Assembly (NCBI GenBank): GCA_045629005.1
Contig: JAZQQJ010000030.1
Location: 34,138-98,137, forward strand
DNA length: 64,000 bases
Source: RGIG3528 sp045629005
GTDB lineage: Bacteria; Bacillota; Clostridia; Lachnospirales; Lachnospiraceae
Direction of reading: 5' to 3'
The notes beneath the pieces are model-generated. The model saw only the letters and a list, made by a program, of their open reading frames with translations. It did not search any database and was not told the origin of the DNA. Shown one piece after another: positions 51,150-59,928 of this stretch. The translations under genes were made by a program, and so were the position numbers. Each line of letters begins with the position of its first letter. Position 1 is the first letter of the stretch.

Positions 51150-52750
51150 AGTACGCACTGAATTCAGAGCAGGCAAGAGAAATTGACAGAATAGCAATTG
51201 AAGATATCGGTATTCCTTCGAGCGTACTGATGGAAAAGGCTGCCCTTGGAGTTGCCTATGCTGCTCAGACGTATTTTTGCCCCGGCAGCAGGATCCTTGT
51301 TGTATGCGGAACAGGCAACAACGGCGGTGACGGTCTGGCCGGCGCAAGACTTCTTCACTCCAGAGGCTGGAACGTTACTGTTTATCTTGTTGGAGACAGA
51401 AAGCTTTCAACAAAGGAAACAAAGCTCCAGCTGAAGATTGCCAAAAATTCCGGCGTCAACATCGTTAAAAAGGTTAATTATTCCGACTTTGACGGTATAG
51501 TAGATGCTATTTTCGGCATTGGTCTTTCAAGACCTATAACAGGAGACCTCTACAAGGAAATTGAAAAAATAAATGATTCGGGAAAGCCGATTGTTTCCGT
51601 AGATATTCCTTCAGGTGTTTCAGCCGATGACGGAAAGATTCTCGGAATTGCAGTCAGAGCAAATATGACCGTTACCTTCGGTCACATAAAAATCGGTACT
51701 ATACTTTATCCCGGCGCGGAGTATTCCGGAAAGGTTGTCCTTTGGGACATCGACACATGCGTATCAACGCTTTCCGAACCTCCGAAATGCTTTTATTATG
51801 ATGAGACACCCGAGCTTCTACTTCCAAAGAGAAGAGCGGACTCAAATAAAGGAACATATGGCAAGGTTCTCGTTATTGCAGGCTCTAAGAATATGTCGGG
51901 AGCAGCATTTTTTGCGGCTTCGGCAGCCTACAGAATAGGTGCGGGGCTTGTCCGTGTTCTTACAACCGAGGACAACAGAGAGGTGCTTCAGAAGCAGCTC
52001 CCCGAAGCAGTCCTTACAACCTACGGACTTTCGGACGATGGTGGTATTTCCGAGAAATCAATAGAGGATGTTAAAGAGGCAGTCAGCTGGGCAGACGTTA
52101 TCCTTATCGGCCCGGGACTTGGTCAGGGCAAAGCCTCCGCAACACTTGTAAGCTATGTTATTACCGTTTGCAAGTGTCCGCTTGTTATTGATGCTGACGG
52201 CATTAATATTCTTTCGAAGATTGTTTCCGGAAAAACAAAAAAGAAGAATACTCCTGCTGACAGAATCAAGGCTCTTTCTAAAATGCTTCCCAAGGATACC
52301 ATTCTTACGCCACACAAGATGGAGCTTTCCAGACTTACAGGCGTTTCAATGGCTGAGCTTGCTGTGGGAATGATTACCGCAAGCAGTGAGTTTACCAAGG
52401 GTAACGACCTTATCTTTGTAAAGAAGGACGTTCGTACGATTGTATCATTCGGCGATTCGAACTATATTAACGTGACCGGAAACGACGGTATGGCAACAGC
52501 CGGCAGCGGAGATGTGCTCGGAGGCATTATTGCGGGTCTCATTGCACAGGGAGAAAAACAGCGCTCTGCTGCTATGACAGGCTGCTATATCCACGGTCTG
52601 TGCGGCAATACAGCCGCAGCAAAAAAGGGTAAACGCTCCATGATTGCAAGTGACATTCTTGAAGCAATTCCCGAAGTAATTGGAGAAACAAATGACAGAC
52701 AGGTTCTTTCGAGTTCAGGCAAACGTAAATCTGGACGCAATAAGAAGTAA
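51146..52750 (+). CDS. nnr: Bifunctional NAD(P)H-hydrate epimerase and ADP-dependent dehydratase
   Basis: Repairs hydrated NADH and NADPH. 534 residues from GTG 51146, which has AGGAGG at 7 bases; GTG 51143 is an alternative, and the start overlaps the end of rex. The N-terminal YjeF epimerase domain (about 1-215) has VLMEKAALGVA, VCGTGNNGGDGLAGARLL and IVSVDIPSGVSADDG. The C-terminal dehydratase domain (about 230-510) has KGTYGKVLVIAGSKNMSGAAF, ILTPHKMELSRLTG and the phosphate-binding motif NDGMATAGSGDVLGGIIAGL. The gene between rex and alr is a common Firmicute order. The 3-prime end overlaps alr by 59 bases. Confidence 0.94.
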   Translation: MKYALNSEQAREIDRIAIEDIGIPSSVLMEKAALGVAYAAQTYFCPGSRILVVCGTGNNGGDGLAGARLLHSRGWNVTVYLVGDRKLSTKETKLQLKIAKNSGVNIVKKVNYSDFDGIVDAIFGIGLSRPITGDLYKEIEKINDSGKPIVSVDIPSGVSADDGKILGIAVRANMTVTFGHIKIGTILYPGAEYSGKVVLWDIDTCVSTLSEPPKCFYYDETPELLLPKRRADSNKGTYGKVLVIAGSKNMSGAAFFAASAAYRIGAGLVRVLTTEDNREVLQKQLPEAVLTTYGLSDDGGISEKSIEDVKEAVSWADVILIGPGLGQGKASATLVSYVITVCKCPLVIDADGINILSKIVSGKTKKKNTPADRIKALSKMLPKDTILTPHKMELSRLTGVSMAELAVGMITASSEFTKGNDLIFVKKDVRTIVSFGDSNYINVTGNDGMATAGSGDVLGGIIAGLIAQGEKQRSAAMTGCYIHGLCGNTAAAKKGKRSMIASDILEAIPEVIGETNDRQVLSSSGKRKSGRNKK

Positions 52751-53870
52751 TATTTTAGCGGGTAAAAATGTCATTAAACCCGGCACAAAAATGATGGCTG
52801 TCGTCAAAGCAGATGCGTACGGACACGGTGCGGTGCCCGTTGCAAGGGCAGTTGATGACATAGTTGACGCATATGCAGTAGCCATTGTTGAAGAGGGCGT
52901 TGAGCTGAGACGCGCAGGCATTACAAAGCCTATTCTCATCCTTGGGTACACATTTCCCGAGCTTTGCGAAGAGGCAATAAAAAATGATATTGCCATGGCG
53001 GCCTTTGATTATGACACTGTTAAGGCATACGATGAAGCTGCCGGTAAGCTTAACAGGAAGGCAATTATACACATTAAGCTTGACACCGGAATGCGCCGCA
53101 TCGGTTATCTGTGTGATACCGAAGAAGAGGTTAAAGCCGGAGTTGATGACATAAAAAGAATTGCAGAGCTTAAAAACGTCTGTATTGAAGGAATGTTCAC
53201 CCATTTTTCAAAGGCAGACGAAGCCGACAAGACCTTCGCAAGAGAGCAGTTCGCAAAATATATGCGTTTTGCGGACGCACTCAAGGAGAACGGCATAGAA
53301 ATACCGATTAAGCATGTATGCAACAGTGCAGGTGTAATAGACATTCCCGAAGCAAACCTTGATATGGTACGTTTTGGCATCACTACTTACGGTATGTATC
53401 CTACTGATGATGTCACAAAGGAAAGAGTTCCTGTTAAGCCTGCAATGGAAATTAAAACACACATTTCCATGATGAAAACCCTTTCTGAAGGAATAGGCAT
53501 AGGCTATAGCGGGACATATGTTACAAAAGCAGCCACACGGGTTGCGACGATTCCTGTGGGCTATGGTGACGGCTTCCCGAGAGGCCTGTCAAATACCGGA
53601 AGAGTGCTTATAAACGGTAAATCCGCTCCGATTCTCGGACGTATATGCATGGACCAGTGTATGGTTGATGTGTCGGGAATTCCCGAGGCGAAGGTGGGAG
53701 ATGTTGTTACTCTCATGGGAGTTGATGGTAATGATTTCATTTCTGCGGAAGAAATTGGTTTAACCGTAGGAAACTCCTTCCATTATGAGGTTGTATGCGA
53801 CATTTCCAAACGTGTTCCGAGAGTATACTATAAAGACGGAAAAATTGTAGAAGTAAGAGAGCTTGTATAA
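52692..53870 (+). CDS. alr: Alanine racemase
   Basis: A PLP enzyme making D-alanine for the cell wall. 392 residues from ATG 52692, chosen because GGAG lies 6 bases before it; a TTG at 52680 in the same frame would remove that site. The PLP lysine is residue 39 in AVVKADAYGHG. The conserved HIKLDTGMRRIGY and the second catalytic Tyr region IGYSGTY are present, followed by IPVGYGDGFPR, GRICMDQCMVDV and the usual VTLMG end. It overlaps nnr by 59 bases in a different frame, and its stop shares an A with the next start (TAATG). Confidence 0.95.
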   Translation: MTDRFFRVQANVNLDAIRSNILAGKNVIKPGTKMMAVVKADAYGHGAVPVARAVDDIVDAYAVAIVEEGVELRRAGITKPILILGYTFPELCEEAIKNDIAMAAFDYDTVKAYDEAAGKLNRKAIIHIKLDTGMRRIGYLCDTEEEVKAGVDDIKRIAELKNVCIEGMFTHFSKADEADKTFAREQFAKYMRFADALKENGIEIPIKHVCNSAGVIDIPEANLDMVRFGITTYGMYPTDDVTKERVPVKPAMEIKTHISMMKTLSEGIGIGYSGTYVTKAATRVATIPVGYGDGFPRGLSNTGRVLINGKSAPILGRICMDQCMVDVSGIPEAKVGDVVTLMGVDGNDFISAEEIGLTVGNSFHYEVVCDISKRVPRVYYKDGKIVEVRELV

Positions 53871-54121
53871 TGAGATCTATAGACAGTTTTAAAATGGAAC
53901 GAACCGGCCTGATTCAAGTGGGGGACGAGGTCGAACTCAGAGAAGGAAGTCTTCCGAACTCTGTGTTTTACTATGTCATTGAACCGGCTGTGGCAATGAG
54001 TGGTAATTTCTCGCTTGGAGAACGTCTCCTTGACGCCTCCGGAAAGGTAATAAAAAGCGGTAAGGTTACAGACATAAGGGAAACTGACAGAGGTTTCTAC
54101 GTTACGGTAGAAACAGAATAA
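53870..54121 (+). CDS. Small conserved-looking protein of unknown function
   Basis: 83 residues, acidic, predicted mostly beta strands (VGDEVELREGS, VFYYVIEPAVAMSGNFSLGERL, GKVTDIRETDRGFYVTVETE). The layout resembles a small barrel, but I recognise no family. It starts at the ATG embedded in the alr stop (TAATG), so translation is coupled to alr, and the next gene follows after 9 bases. The coding reading is supported by the tight packing. Confidence 0.7.
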   Translation: MRSIDSFKMERTGLIQVGDEVELREGSLPNSVFYYVIEPAVAMSGNFSLGERLLDASGKVIKSGKVTDIRETDRGFYVTVETE

Positions 54122-54130
54122 GAGGATACT

Positions 54131-56416
54131 ATGCCCACTGACAACAACACCCCCGAAAACATGAACACGGAAACGAATGCCGAAGCACTTGAACGCTCGT
54201 ATCAGGTTACAAATTCATTGACTAACGCTTATAATACGTGCTTCAATTTTGACATTGACGAAGGGACGTTCTCATCTCTTAAAGGCGGTGATTATCTTAC
54301 CTACCTTTCAAGGTCCTGCGGCACTGAATCTGTTTTGCAGAACTGGCTCAGCATGCTGCCGGAGCGTTCAGTCGATATTATGACAGCATTCCTGGATTTT
54401 AAGACGCTTGATACAAGAATGCGTAACAGGAACACAATAAGCATTGAGTACGTTGATGCCATCGGCAAATGGATGCGTGCCACACTTATTGTCTCCGACA
54501 GAACCGAAAAAGGTCATGTACGCGGGGTTACCCTTGCAACGCAGGACATAGATATTGAAAAGAGCAACGAACTTGAGTGGAAGAAGGCAGTACGAGAGAG
54601 AATTAATCTCTTAAGCAGTATTGCAAATGTATTCTATTCAATGTATCACGTAGACTTTAAAAATGACGCGCTTCAGGAACTCAGCACATCACAGTCCGAC
54701 AGATTTTACGGGCTTCCTCTCCACCAGGCGTGGAAGCTTTGGGTTTTAAAGGATTTCGATAACGAAACCTATGAGGCGCATAAGGACTTCCTTGACATTG
54801 AAACCGCGCAAAAACGCCTGAAGGAAAGAGGTGTTCTTTCGGACGATATCCTTACCAAGCCCAACGGCTGGATGAATTTCCTTGTTGCTCCGTACAGAAG
54901 AGATAAACGCGGAAATATTACCGATGCACTTATCATGACGCGTGTCATCGATAAGCAGAAGAAGGCAGAACTTAAGCAGGCTGAAGCGCTCAGAATTGCC
55001 ACAAAATCTGCCTACATGGACGGTCTGACCGGCATTAACAACAGAACCGCCCTTAAAAACTATATGGAAGAATATGACCTGAGCACCGAAGAGATGTACG
55101 TTGCTCTGTTCGATATTGATAAATTCAAAGCCTATAACGATACGTACGGTCATGTTATGGGCGATGAGACGCTGAAGGCTGTTGCGGAAAGTCTGAACCG
55201 CATTGCTACGGAAAACGATGCATTCTGCTGCAGATACGGCGGCGAAGAGTTTGTTCTTATCACGAGAAACAAATCAAAGTCTGACATGGAGAAAATCCTT
55301 GAGGCAATAAGCCGTGATATTCTCGATAAGAACATCGAGCATACGTTCTCCCCGGTAGGTGTTGTCAGCGTCAGCATAGGCTTTGCCGAGAGAAATGGTA
55401 AGGAAGATATTGTAGATACCGTAAAACATGCCGACGATGCACTTTACAATTCCAAGCAGAAGGGGCGTAACAGAATTACATTTGCTTCGCTTGACATTAA
55501 ATCCGGCGGAAGGCTTTATGACGTTACCTTTGTTCCAGCTTCCACAAGATACATTGTTCAGGATGCCGACAAAGCTGCCAAATCCGAGCTTGATGAAATG
55601 GCTCAGGCACTCAAGATTCGCAGCCGCCAGCTCGATGTTGTCATGAATGCGATTCCGGGTGGCATAAAGGTTTGTAAATGCGATGACGCATATACTTTCA
55701 AGTACGTCAGCAAGGAAGCCGCCGCAATGTTTGGCTATACCGTTGAAGAATTCCTTGAATACTCGCAGAACAGCGGCACATTGGCATGTATTCCGGAGGA
55801 CAGGGAGATTGTAAGGCAGAAGGACCTCGATCAGCGTAATGATAACGTTGAAAGATACATCCTTGAATACCGCGTAAGGTGTAAAGACGGCTCGTTAAAG
55901 TATATTGTTGATTCGGGAAGAAGACTTATCGATAACGATGGTGAAGAGGTAATTTACAGCCTTTATCTTGATGTTACCGATGAAAAGAAGCTCGAAAAAC
56001 AGGCAAAGACGTCAAGCGCCTTCATGGCTCTCAGCGTCGACTACGATGCATTGTCATTCTTTAACTTTGCTGAAGACACATTCAAGGATTTCTATCTGAG
56101 CGAGCGCTACGAAGCAATAAGCGAAGGCTGGCGCTCAGCAGGAGGCCTTATGGAAAGGCTTAAAACCTTCTGCGATGCCAGAATTTACGAGCCAGACCAG
56201 GAAAGATACTGGGAATCCGTTCAGCCGGATGTTGTTTATAAGCAGCTTGAAAAGAAGCGTGCATATTACATAAACTATCGTATGTATAAAAATGACGGCA
56301 CCATTGCCAGAGGACAGACGAAGCTTGTTCGTGACACCTCAGATCCGACCGGCAATACCGTTATAATGTGTTTCATCAACCTTGATGAAAACGGAAAACG
56401 TACAAGTGAGAAATAA
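54131..56416 (+). CDS. Soluble diguanylate cyclase with N-terminal sensor and C-terminal PAS
   Basis: 761 residues, no membrane helix. Two N-terminal regions of about 130 residues each look PAS-like (about 30-150 and 155-280). The GGDEF domain spans about 285-450: YMDGLTGINNRTAL, FDIDKFKAYNDTYGHVMGDETLK and RYGGEEF at 369-374, so it should be active, making cyclic-di-GMP from GTP. No R-x-x-D inhibitory site is in position. A further PAS-like region follows (about 505-620, YKFVSKE-type with MFGYTVEEFLEYSQ and DVTDEKKLEKQ), and a last region of about 130 residues. A GGDEF in the middle with sensor domains on both sides is uncommon. AGAGGA precedes ATG 54131. Confidence 0.88.
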   Translation: MPTDNNTPENMNTETNAEALERSYQVTNSLTNAYNTCFNFDIDEGTFSSLKGGDYLTYLSRSCGTESVLQNWLSMLPERSVDIMTAFLDFKTLDTRMRNRNTISIEYVDAIGKWMRATLIVSDRTEKGHVRGVTLATQDIDIEKSNELEWKKAVRERINLLSSIANVFYSMYHVDFKNDALQELSTSQSDRFYGLPLHQAWKLWVLKDFDNETYEAHKDFLDIETAQKRLKERGVLSDDILTKPNGWMNFLVAPYRRDKRGNITDALIMTRVIDKQKKAELKQAEALRIATKSAYMDGLTGINNRTALKNYMEEYDLSTEEMYVALFDIDKFKAYNDTYGHVMGDETLKAVAESLNRIATENDAFCCRYGGEEFVLITRNKSKSDMEKILEAISRDILDKNIEHTFSPVGVVSVSIGFAERNGKEDIVDTVKHADDALYNSKQKGRNRITFASLDIKSGGRLYDVTFVPASTRYIVQDADKAAKSELDEMAQALKIRSRQLDVVMNAIPGGIKVCKCDDAYTFKYVSKEAAAMFGYTVEEFLEYSQNSGTLACIPEDREIVRQKDLDQRNDNVERYILEYRVRCKDGSLKYIVDSGRRLIDNDGEEVIYSLYLDVTDEKKLEKQAKTSSAFMALSVDYDALSFFNFAEDTFKDFYLSERYEAISEGWRSAGGLMERLKTFCDARIYEPDQERYWESVQPDVVYKQLEKKRAYYINYRMYKNDGTIARGQTKLVRDTSDPTGNTVIMCFINLDENGKRTSEK

Positions 56417-56477
56417 CAAGAGAACGTAAGACTCACTCCGACGTATTTATATGGTGCATTGAATTGGGGGAGTTAAG

Positions 56478-57824
56478 ATGTTCACAGATAAACTGCCGCG
56501 TAAGATGGCATTTACAACAATTACAAAAAGATTGTTTGGGGTGCCTGCCGGCTATAAGGCGCGTGAGCTTAGAAAGCTTGTCTTAAGCGCCTCAGCAAAT
56601 AACGAGTTCTACAAAAAGCTATACAAAGATATTGATTTGCAGAAGATTACCCCTGAAAGCATTTCAAAGCTTCCGTTTGTTACAAAAGACATGCTTATGG
56701 ACAGCTTTGATGATTGGGTGTCAGACCCGGAAGTGCAGTTTTCGGAGGTTGTAGAGATTGCTTCCGACAGCAGGAGATTCGGGGAAACATATCTTGGTAA
56801 ATATAAGATTTGTTCCTCTTCCGGAACGAGCAAACGGATGTTTTACAGTCCTGAAACGATGCGTGACTTTAATGTGGAGACGCTTAAGGGCATGGTGGCG
56901 GTTTTCCCGACACTGAAAAGCCTTTTATCAATAGCCTTAAGCGGACGTCCTATCTGCTATATCATCCCGAAGGCCGCTCCTTACAGCTTTCCGATGTGCT
57001 GCGAGTACGGTGTCAGGTTTTTTGATGAAGATAAGTCTCATTCTATCGATGTGTCTTTGCCCATTGACGATATTGTAGACGAACTGAACAGGTCAAATCC
57101 CGCTGCACTCGGGGGCTACATCCTTACACTACTTGAGCTGTGCGATGAGATTGACCGGGGTAAACTTACGATACATCCTAAATATATCTTTACTACGGGC
57201 GACACGTACAAGCCCGAACAGCGAAAGCTTATTGAGAGAAAATTCAAATGCCGTTCGATAGGAATCTATGCGTCAACGGAGTGCGGCATCATGGCTTATG
57301 CCGATACAGACGAAACCTATAAGCTTGATGAAGATATCATTATCGAGCTTATGAACAAGGATGATGAGCCTGTTAAGCAGGGCGAAGTAAGTGACCATGT
57401 TTACGTGACCTGTCTTTGGAGGAAGGATACCCCGATTATAAGATACCGTTTGGATGACAAGGTGCTTCTCACTAAAGCCGGAAAAAGTCCCCGGATTCAG
57501 CCTACGGGGCGTGATACGCCCTATGTCGTTTTTGTTAAAGACGGCTGCGAAATAAAGGTCAACGGATACAGTATTTTAAAAATCAGTGAGGCCTACAATG
57601 AGAAAGTAAACTGTCAGCTTGTCGTGGATAAATATGCAAATATCGGGATAAATGTTACAGGTGATGAAAAAGAATGCCTGTACTACAAAGAAAATCTTAT
57701 GTGTGACCTTTCGGATTATCTTGAAAAGGTGCATGGAATCACCCCGGTATTTTATGATATTAACGGGCCCTTCAGTATTCTCAGCTCGGGAAAGTTCAGT
57801 GAACTTATTTACAAAGAGGATTGA
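56478..57824 (+). CDS. Adenylate-forming ligase, PaaK-like (phenylacetate-CoA ligase family)
   Basis: 448 residues. The motif SSSGTSKRMFY is the phosphate-binding loop of adenylate-forming enzymes; IGIYASTECGIMAYAD is the A5-like motif, and IIRYRLDDKVLL contains the conserved Asp region. Length and order match PaaK/CapK relatives that activate a carboxylic acid with ATP, often for polysaccharide or lipid decoration. The substrate cannot be read from the sequence. GGGGGAG precedes ATG 56478. It is followed after 3 bases by the small membrane methyltransferase-like gene, so the two probably act together. Confidence 0.82.
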   Translation: MFTDKLPRKMAFTTITKRLFGVPAGYKARELRKLVLSASANNEFYKKLYKDIDLQKITPESISKLPFVTKDMLMDSFDDWVSDPEVQFSEVVEIASDSRRFGETYLGKYKICSSSGTSKRMFYSPETMRDFNVETLKGMVAVFPTLKSLLSIALSGRPICYIIPKAAPYSFPMCCEYGVRFFDEDKSHSIDVSLPIDDIVDELNRSNPAALGGYILTLLELCDEIDRGKLTIHPKYIFTTGDTYKPEQRKLIERKFKCRSIGIYASTECGIMAYADTDETYKLDEDIIIELMNKDDEPVKQGEVSDHVYVTCLWRKDTPIIRYRLDDKVLLTKAGKSPRIQPTGRDTPYVVFVKDGCEIKVNGYSILKISEAYNEKVNCQLVVDKYANIGINVTGDEKECLYYKENLMCDLSDYLEKVHGITPVFYDINGPFSILSSGKFSELIYKED

Positions 57825-57827
57825 TCG

Positions 57828-58364
57828 ATGTTATCCGGCTTGATTGTTCTTTTGGCATATACATGCTACTTTGTGTATGATTATAACTCAATAAAGTGGC
57901 GGAATAAATTTGCAAAGTGCCTTTTTACGCTTGCTTCGGCAATGATTTTGTCCGTTTCGGCATACGAGCTTATAAAAAACTTTGTCGGGATATCGATTTT
58001 TACTGTGGTCGCAGCTTGTGTGGCGACGGTTTTTCTTGTGTTACTTATTTACACGCTTTTCTTTGCGCTTCCTTTTGATTCGACGTATGTCAGGGACAGC
58101 AGGGAAAGAGAAGCTTACACAGGCGGTGTATATTCCTTGTGCAGGCATCCCGGAGTGCTTTGGCTTGCGGGGCTTTACCTGAGCCTGATGCCTGTTGTTT
58201 CCGGAGTGCGTCCTCGCAGTATATTTTTACTTATAATTGTCGGGGACATAGTTTATGTCATATATCAGGACGTGTATATTTTTCCCAAAACCTTCACGAA
58301 CTACAACGAATATAAAAAAACGACGCCCTTTCTTTTACCCGGACGTCATAAAGGCGAAAAATAA
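57828..58364 (+). CDS. Small membrane protein resembling isoprenylcysteine/PEMT-type methyltransferases
   Basis: 178 residues with about five membrane helices. The motif GGVYSLCRHPGVLWLAGLYLS resembles the G-x-Y-x-x-x-R-H-P cofactor site of the ICMT/PEMT and NnrU-type families, and VYIFPKTFTNYNEYKKTTPFLLPG near the end corresponds to the E-Y-x-x-x-x-P-x-x-x-P element. It could methylate a lipid or carboxyl group using S-adenosylmethionine. Co-transcribed with the PaaK-like gene and followed by a terminator. The superfamily call is moderate; the substrate is unknown. Confidence 0.65.
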   Translation: MLSGLIVLLAYTCYFVYDYNSIKWRNKFAKCLFTLASAMILSVSAYELIKNFVGISIFTVVAACVATVFLVLLIYTLFFALPFDSTYVRDSREREAYTGGVYSLCRHPGVLWLAGLYLSLMPVVSGVRPRSIFLLIIVGDIVYVIYQDVYIFPKTFTNYNEYKKTTPFLLPGRHKGEK

Positions 58365-58375
58365 ATCAAATGTCT

Positions 58376-58420
58376 GAGATGCAGGCCTTTAGCGGCTTTG
58401 CATCTCCTTTTTATTTTTTT
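58376..58420 (+). terminator. Intrinsic terminator
   Basis: GAGATGCA/TGCATCTC (58376-58383 with 58399-58406) with inner GGCC-rich pairing, followed by CTTTTTATTTTTTTT. Confidence 0.85.
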
Positions 58421-58432
58421 TGAAAAAAGGTG

Positions 58433-58461
58433 TTGACAAAAGAAAATAGGTGTTGTATATT
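58433..58461 (+). promoter_or_regulatory. Promoter of the padR operon
   Basis: A perfect -35 TTGACA (58433-58438), 17 bases, then TATATT (58456-58461). The transcript would start inside or next to the iteron array at 58473. Confidence 0.8.
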
Positions 58462-58472
58462 TACCACGACAA

Positions 58473-58541
58473 ACGTACTACGCCTAACGTAGTAACGGCT
58501 GACATAGTAACGCCAGACGTAGCACGAAAGACGTAGTAAAC
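58473..58541. repeat. Array of five iterons, consensus ACGTAGTAACG, in the padR leader
   Basis: Five related 10-11-base words start at 58473, 58487, 58502, 58517 and 58531, spaced 14-15 bases: ACGTACTACG, ACGTAGTAACG, ACATAGTAACG, ACGTAGCACG and ACGTAGTAAAC. The first two also form an inverted repeat TACTACG-CCTAA-CGTAGTA. The array lies between the -10 and the ribosome site. It is most likely a multi-site operator for the PadR protein encoded next (inference). Confidence 0.75.
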
Positions 58542-58559
58542 TTATGAAAGGAGAATAGC

Positions 58560-58937
58560 ATGATTGAAATCAGCAGTGATGTCATCCGCGGGTATAATGA
58601 CACGATGATTCTTTCAATCCTCAGACAGGGCCCGTCTTACGGATATGAAATTTCAAAGCAGATTAAGCAGCTCTCGGACGGAAAGTACATCATAAAAGAA
58701 ACAACACTCTACTCGGCATTCACCCGAATGGAAAAGAACGGATACATTGAAAGCTTTTCCGGTGAAGCAGACCGAAGAACATATTACAGAATAACCGAAA
58801 GCGGTCTGAATTATTACAAAGAGAAATGTGAGGAATGGGAACTCACGAAGGAAGTAGTGGAGCGGTTTATTATGGAAAAGGCCGGCGGGCAGAGCTCTTC
58901 GGATATGCAGGAGGAAAACAATGGATACAATAATTAA
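58560..58937 (+). CDS. PadR-family transcriptional regulator
   Basis: 125 residues. The N-terminal winged helix has MILSILRQGPSYGYEISKQI, TTLYSAFTRMEKNGYIESF and RRTYYRITESGLNYY, the PadR signature, and a short C-terminal helix provides dimerisation. PadR proteins usually repress their own operon and respond to envelope or toxic-compound stress. AAAGGAG precedes ATG 58560, and the iteron array lies directly upstream. The end overlaps the next gene by 17 bases, indicating translational coupling. Confidence 0.93.
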   Translation: MIEISSDVIRGYNDTMILSILRQGPSYGYEISKQIKQLSDGKYIIKETTLYSAFTRMEKNGYIESFSGEADRRTYYRITESGLNYYKEKCEEWELTKEVVERFIMEKAGGQSSSDMQEENNGYNN

Positions 58938-59913
58938 TTATCTTGAATCAATGTTCTTAAAGCTTCCGAACTCCAAAGAAGTTCAGAAAGCAAAAAGAGA
59001 ACTCCTTCAGATGATGACAGATAAATATAACGAACTTAAAGCAGAAGGAAAATCGGAAAATGAAGCAGTTGCGATTGTCATCTCTGAGTTCGGTAATATC
59101 GATGAAATCGCCGATGATATCGGCATCAAGGATGTTGTTGAGGAAACAGCAGACGAAAACAGAAGAATCGTTACGCTTAATGAAGCAAATGAGTATCTTA
59201 AAGAATCCAAGGAGAGCGGCTTTAAAGTCGGCCTCGGAGTTGTACTTTGCATTTTAAGCCCGGTAGGCTGGATGATCTTTGGTGACTTAATCTCCAAGAG
59301 AAGCGTTGTGACATCGGGAACTTTGGGACTTCTTTGGCTGGCACTGTCCATCACGGGTGCAGTCATTCTCTTCACCTTGAACGGAAACACGAATTCAAAG
59401 TGGGCATTTTTAAAGAATGAGCTTTGCTCCATTGAATACGGCACGGCAAAGGAGCTTCAGAAGACTTACGAAAACCATAAAACGATGCGCGCAATATACA
59501 TCTCCGGCGGAGTTTTATGCTGCTTCTTTGCAGCTGTTTTTGCGGGATTCATTGATGACATTTTTACACACGTGGACTTCAGCGGTGTAGTTTTCTTCTG
59601 CTTCATAGCACTCGGAGTATTCCTCTTCGTTTACTGCGGAAAGATTACCGGCGCATATAACACATTACTTACAATTAATGATAAAAACACGGTTGGCGGA
59701 AATTTTGTCGGAGGACAGCAGGAAGTCGGCGAACTTAGCGGAACAGCCGCAACTGTAATGAGCTGCTTCTGGCCCACAATCACATGCATCTATCTTGCAT
59801 GGAGCTTCCTTACATTTGACTGGCACATAACATGGATTATCTGGCCACTGGCTGCACTTATAAGAGCAATTCTTGTAGCGGTTTTCCAAAACAATAAATC
59901 AGATAATCTTTAA
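58921..59913 (+). CDS. HAAS-domain membrane protein (DUF1700/permease-prefix type)
   Basis: 330 residues. The N-terminal HAAS-like helical domain (about 1-70; YLESMFLKLPNSKEVQKAKREL and AVAIVISEFGNIDEIADDIGI) is the typical partner of PadR regulators. Five or so membrane helices follow (about 98-118, 122-145, 195-218, 222-242, 280-315). The operon order PadR, HAAS protein, DUF4097 protein is common in Firmicutes, where the membrane protein is thought to sequester the regulator. Function is inferred from that pattern. Confidence 0.82.
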   Translation: MDTIINYLESMFLKLPNSKEVQKAKRELLQMMTDKYNELKAEGKSENEAVAIVISEFGNIDEIADDIGIKDVVEETADENRRIVTLNEANEYLKESKESGFKVGLGVVLCILSPVGWMIFGDLISKRSVVTSGTLGLLWLALSITGAVILFTLNGNTNSKWAFLKNELCSIEYGTAKELQKTYENHKTMRAIYISGGVLCCFFAAVFAGFIDDIFTHVDFSGVVFFCFIALGVFLFVYCGKITGAYNTLLTINDKNTVGGNFVGGQQEVGELSGTAATVMSCFWPTITCIYLAWSFLTFDWHITWIIWPLAALIRAILVAVFQNNKSDNL

Positions 59914-59928
59914 TGAGAGGACAATAAA

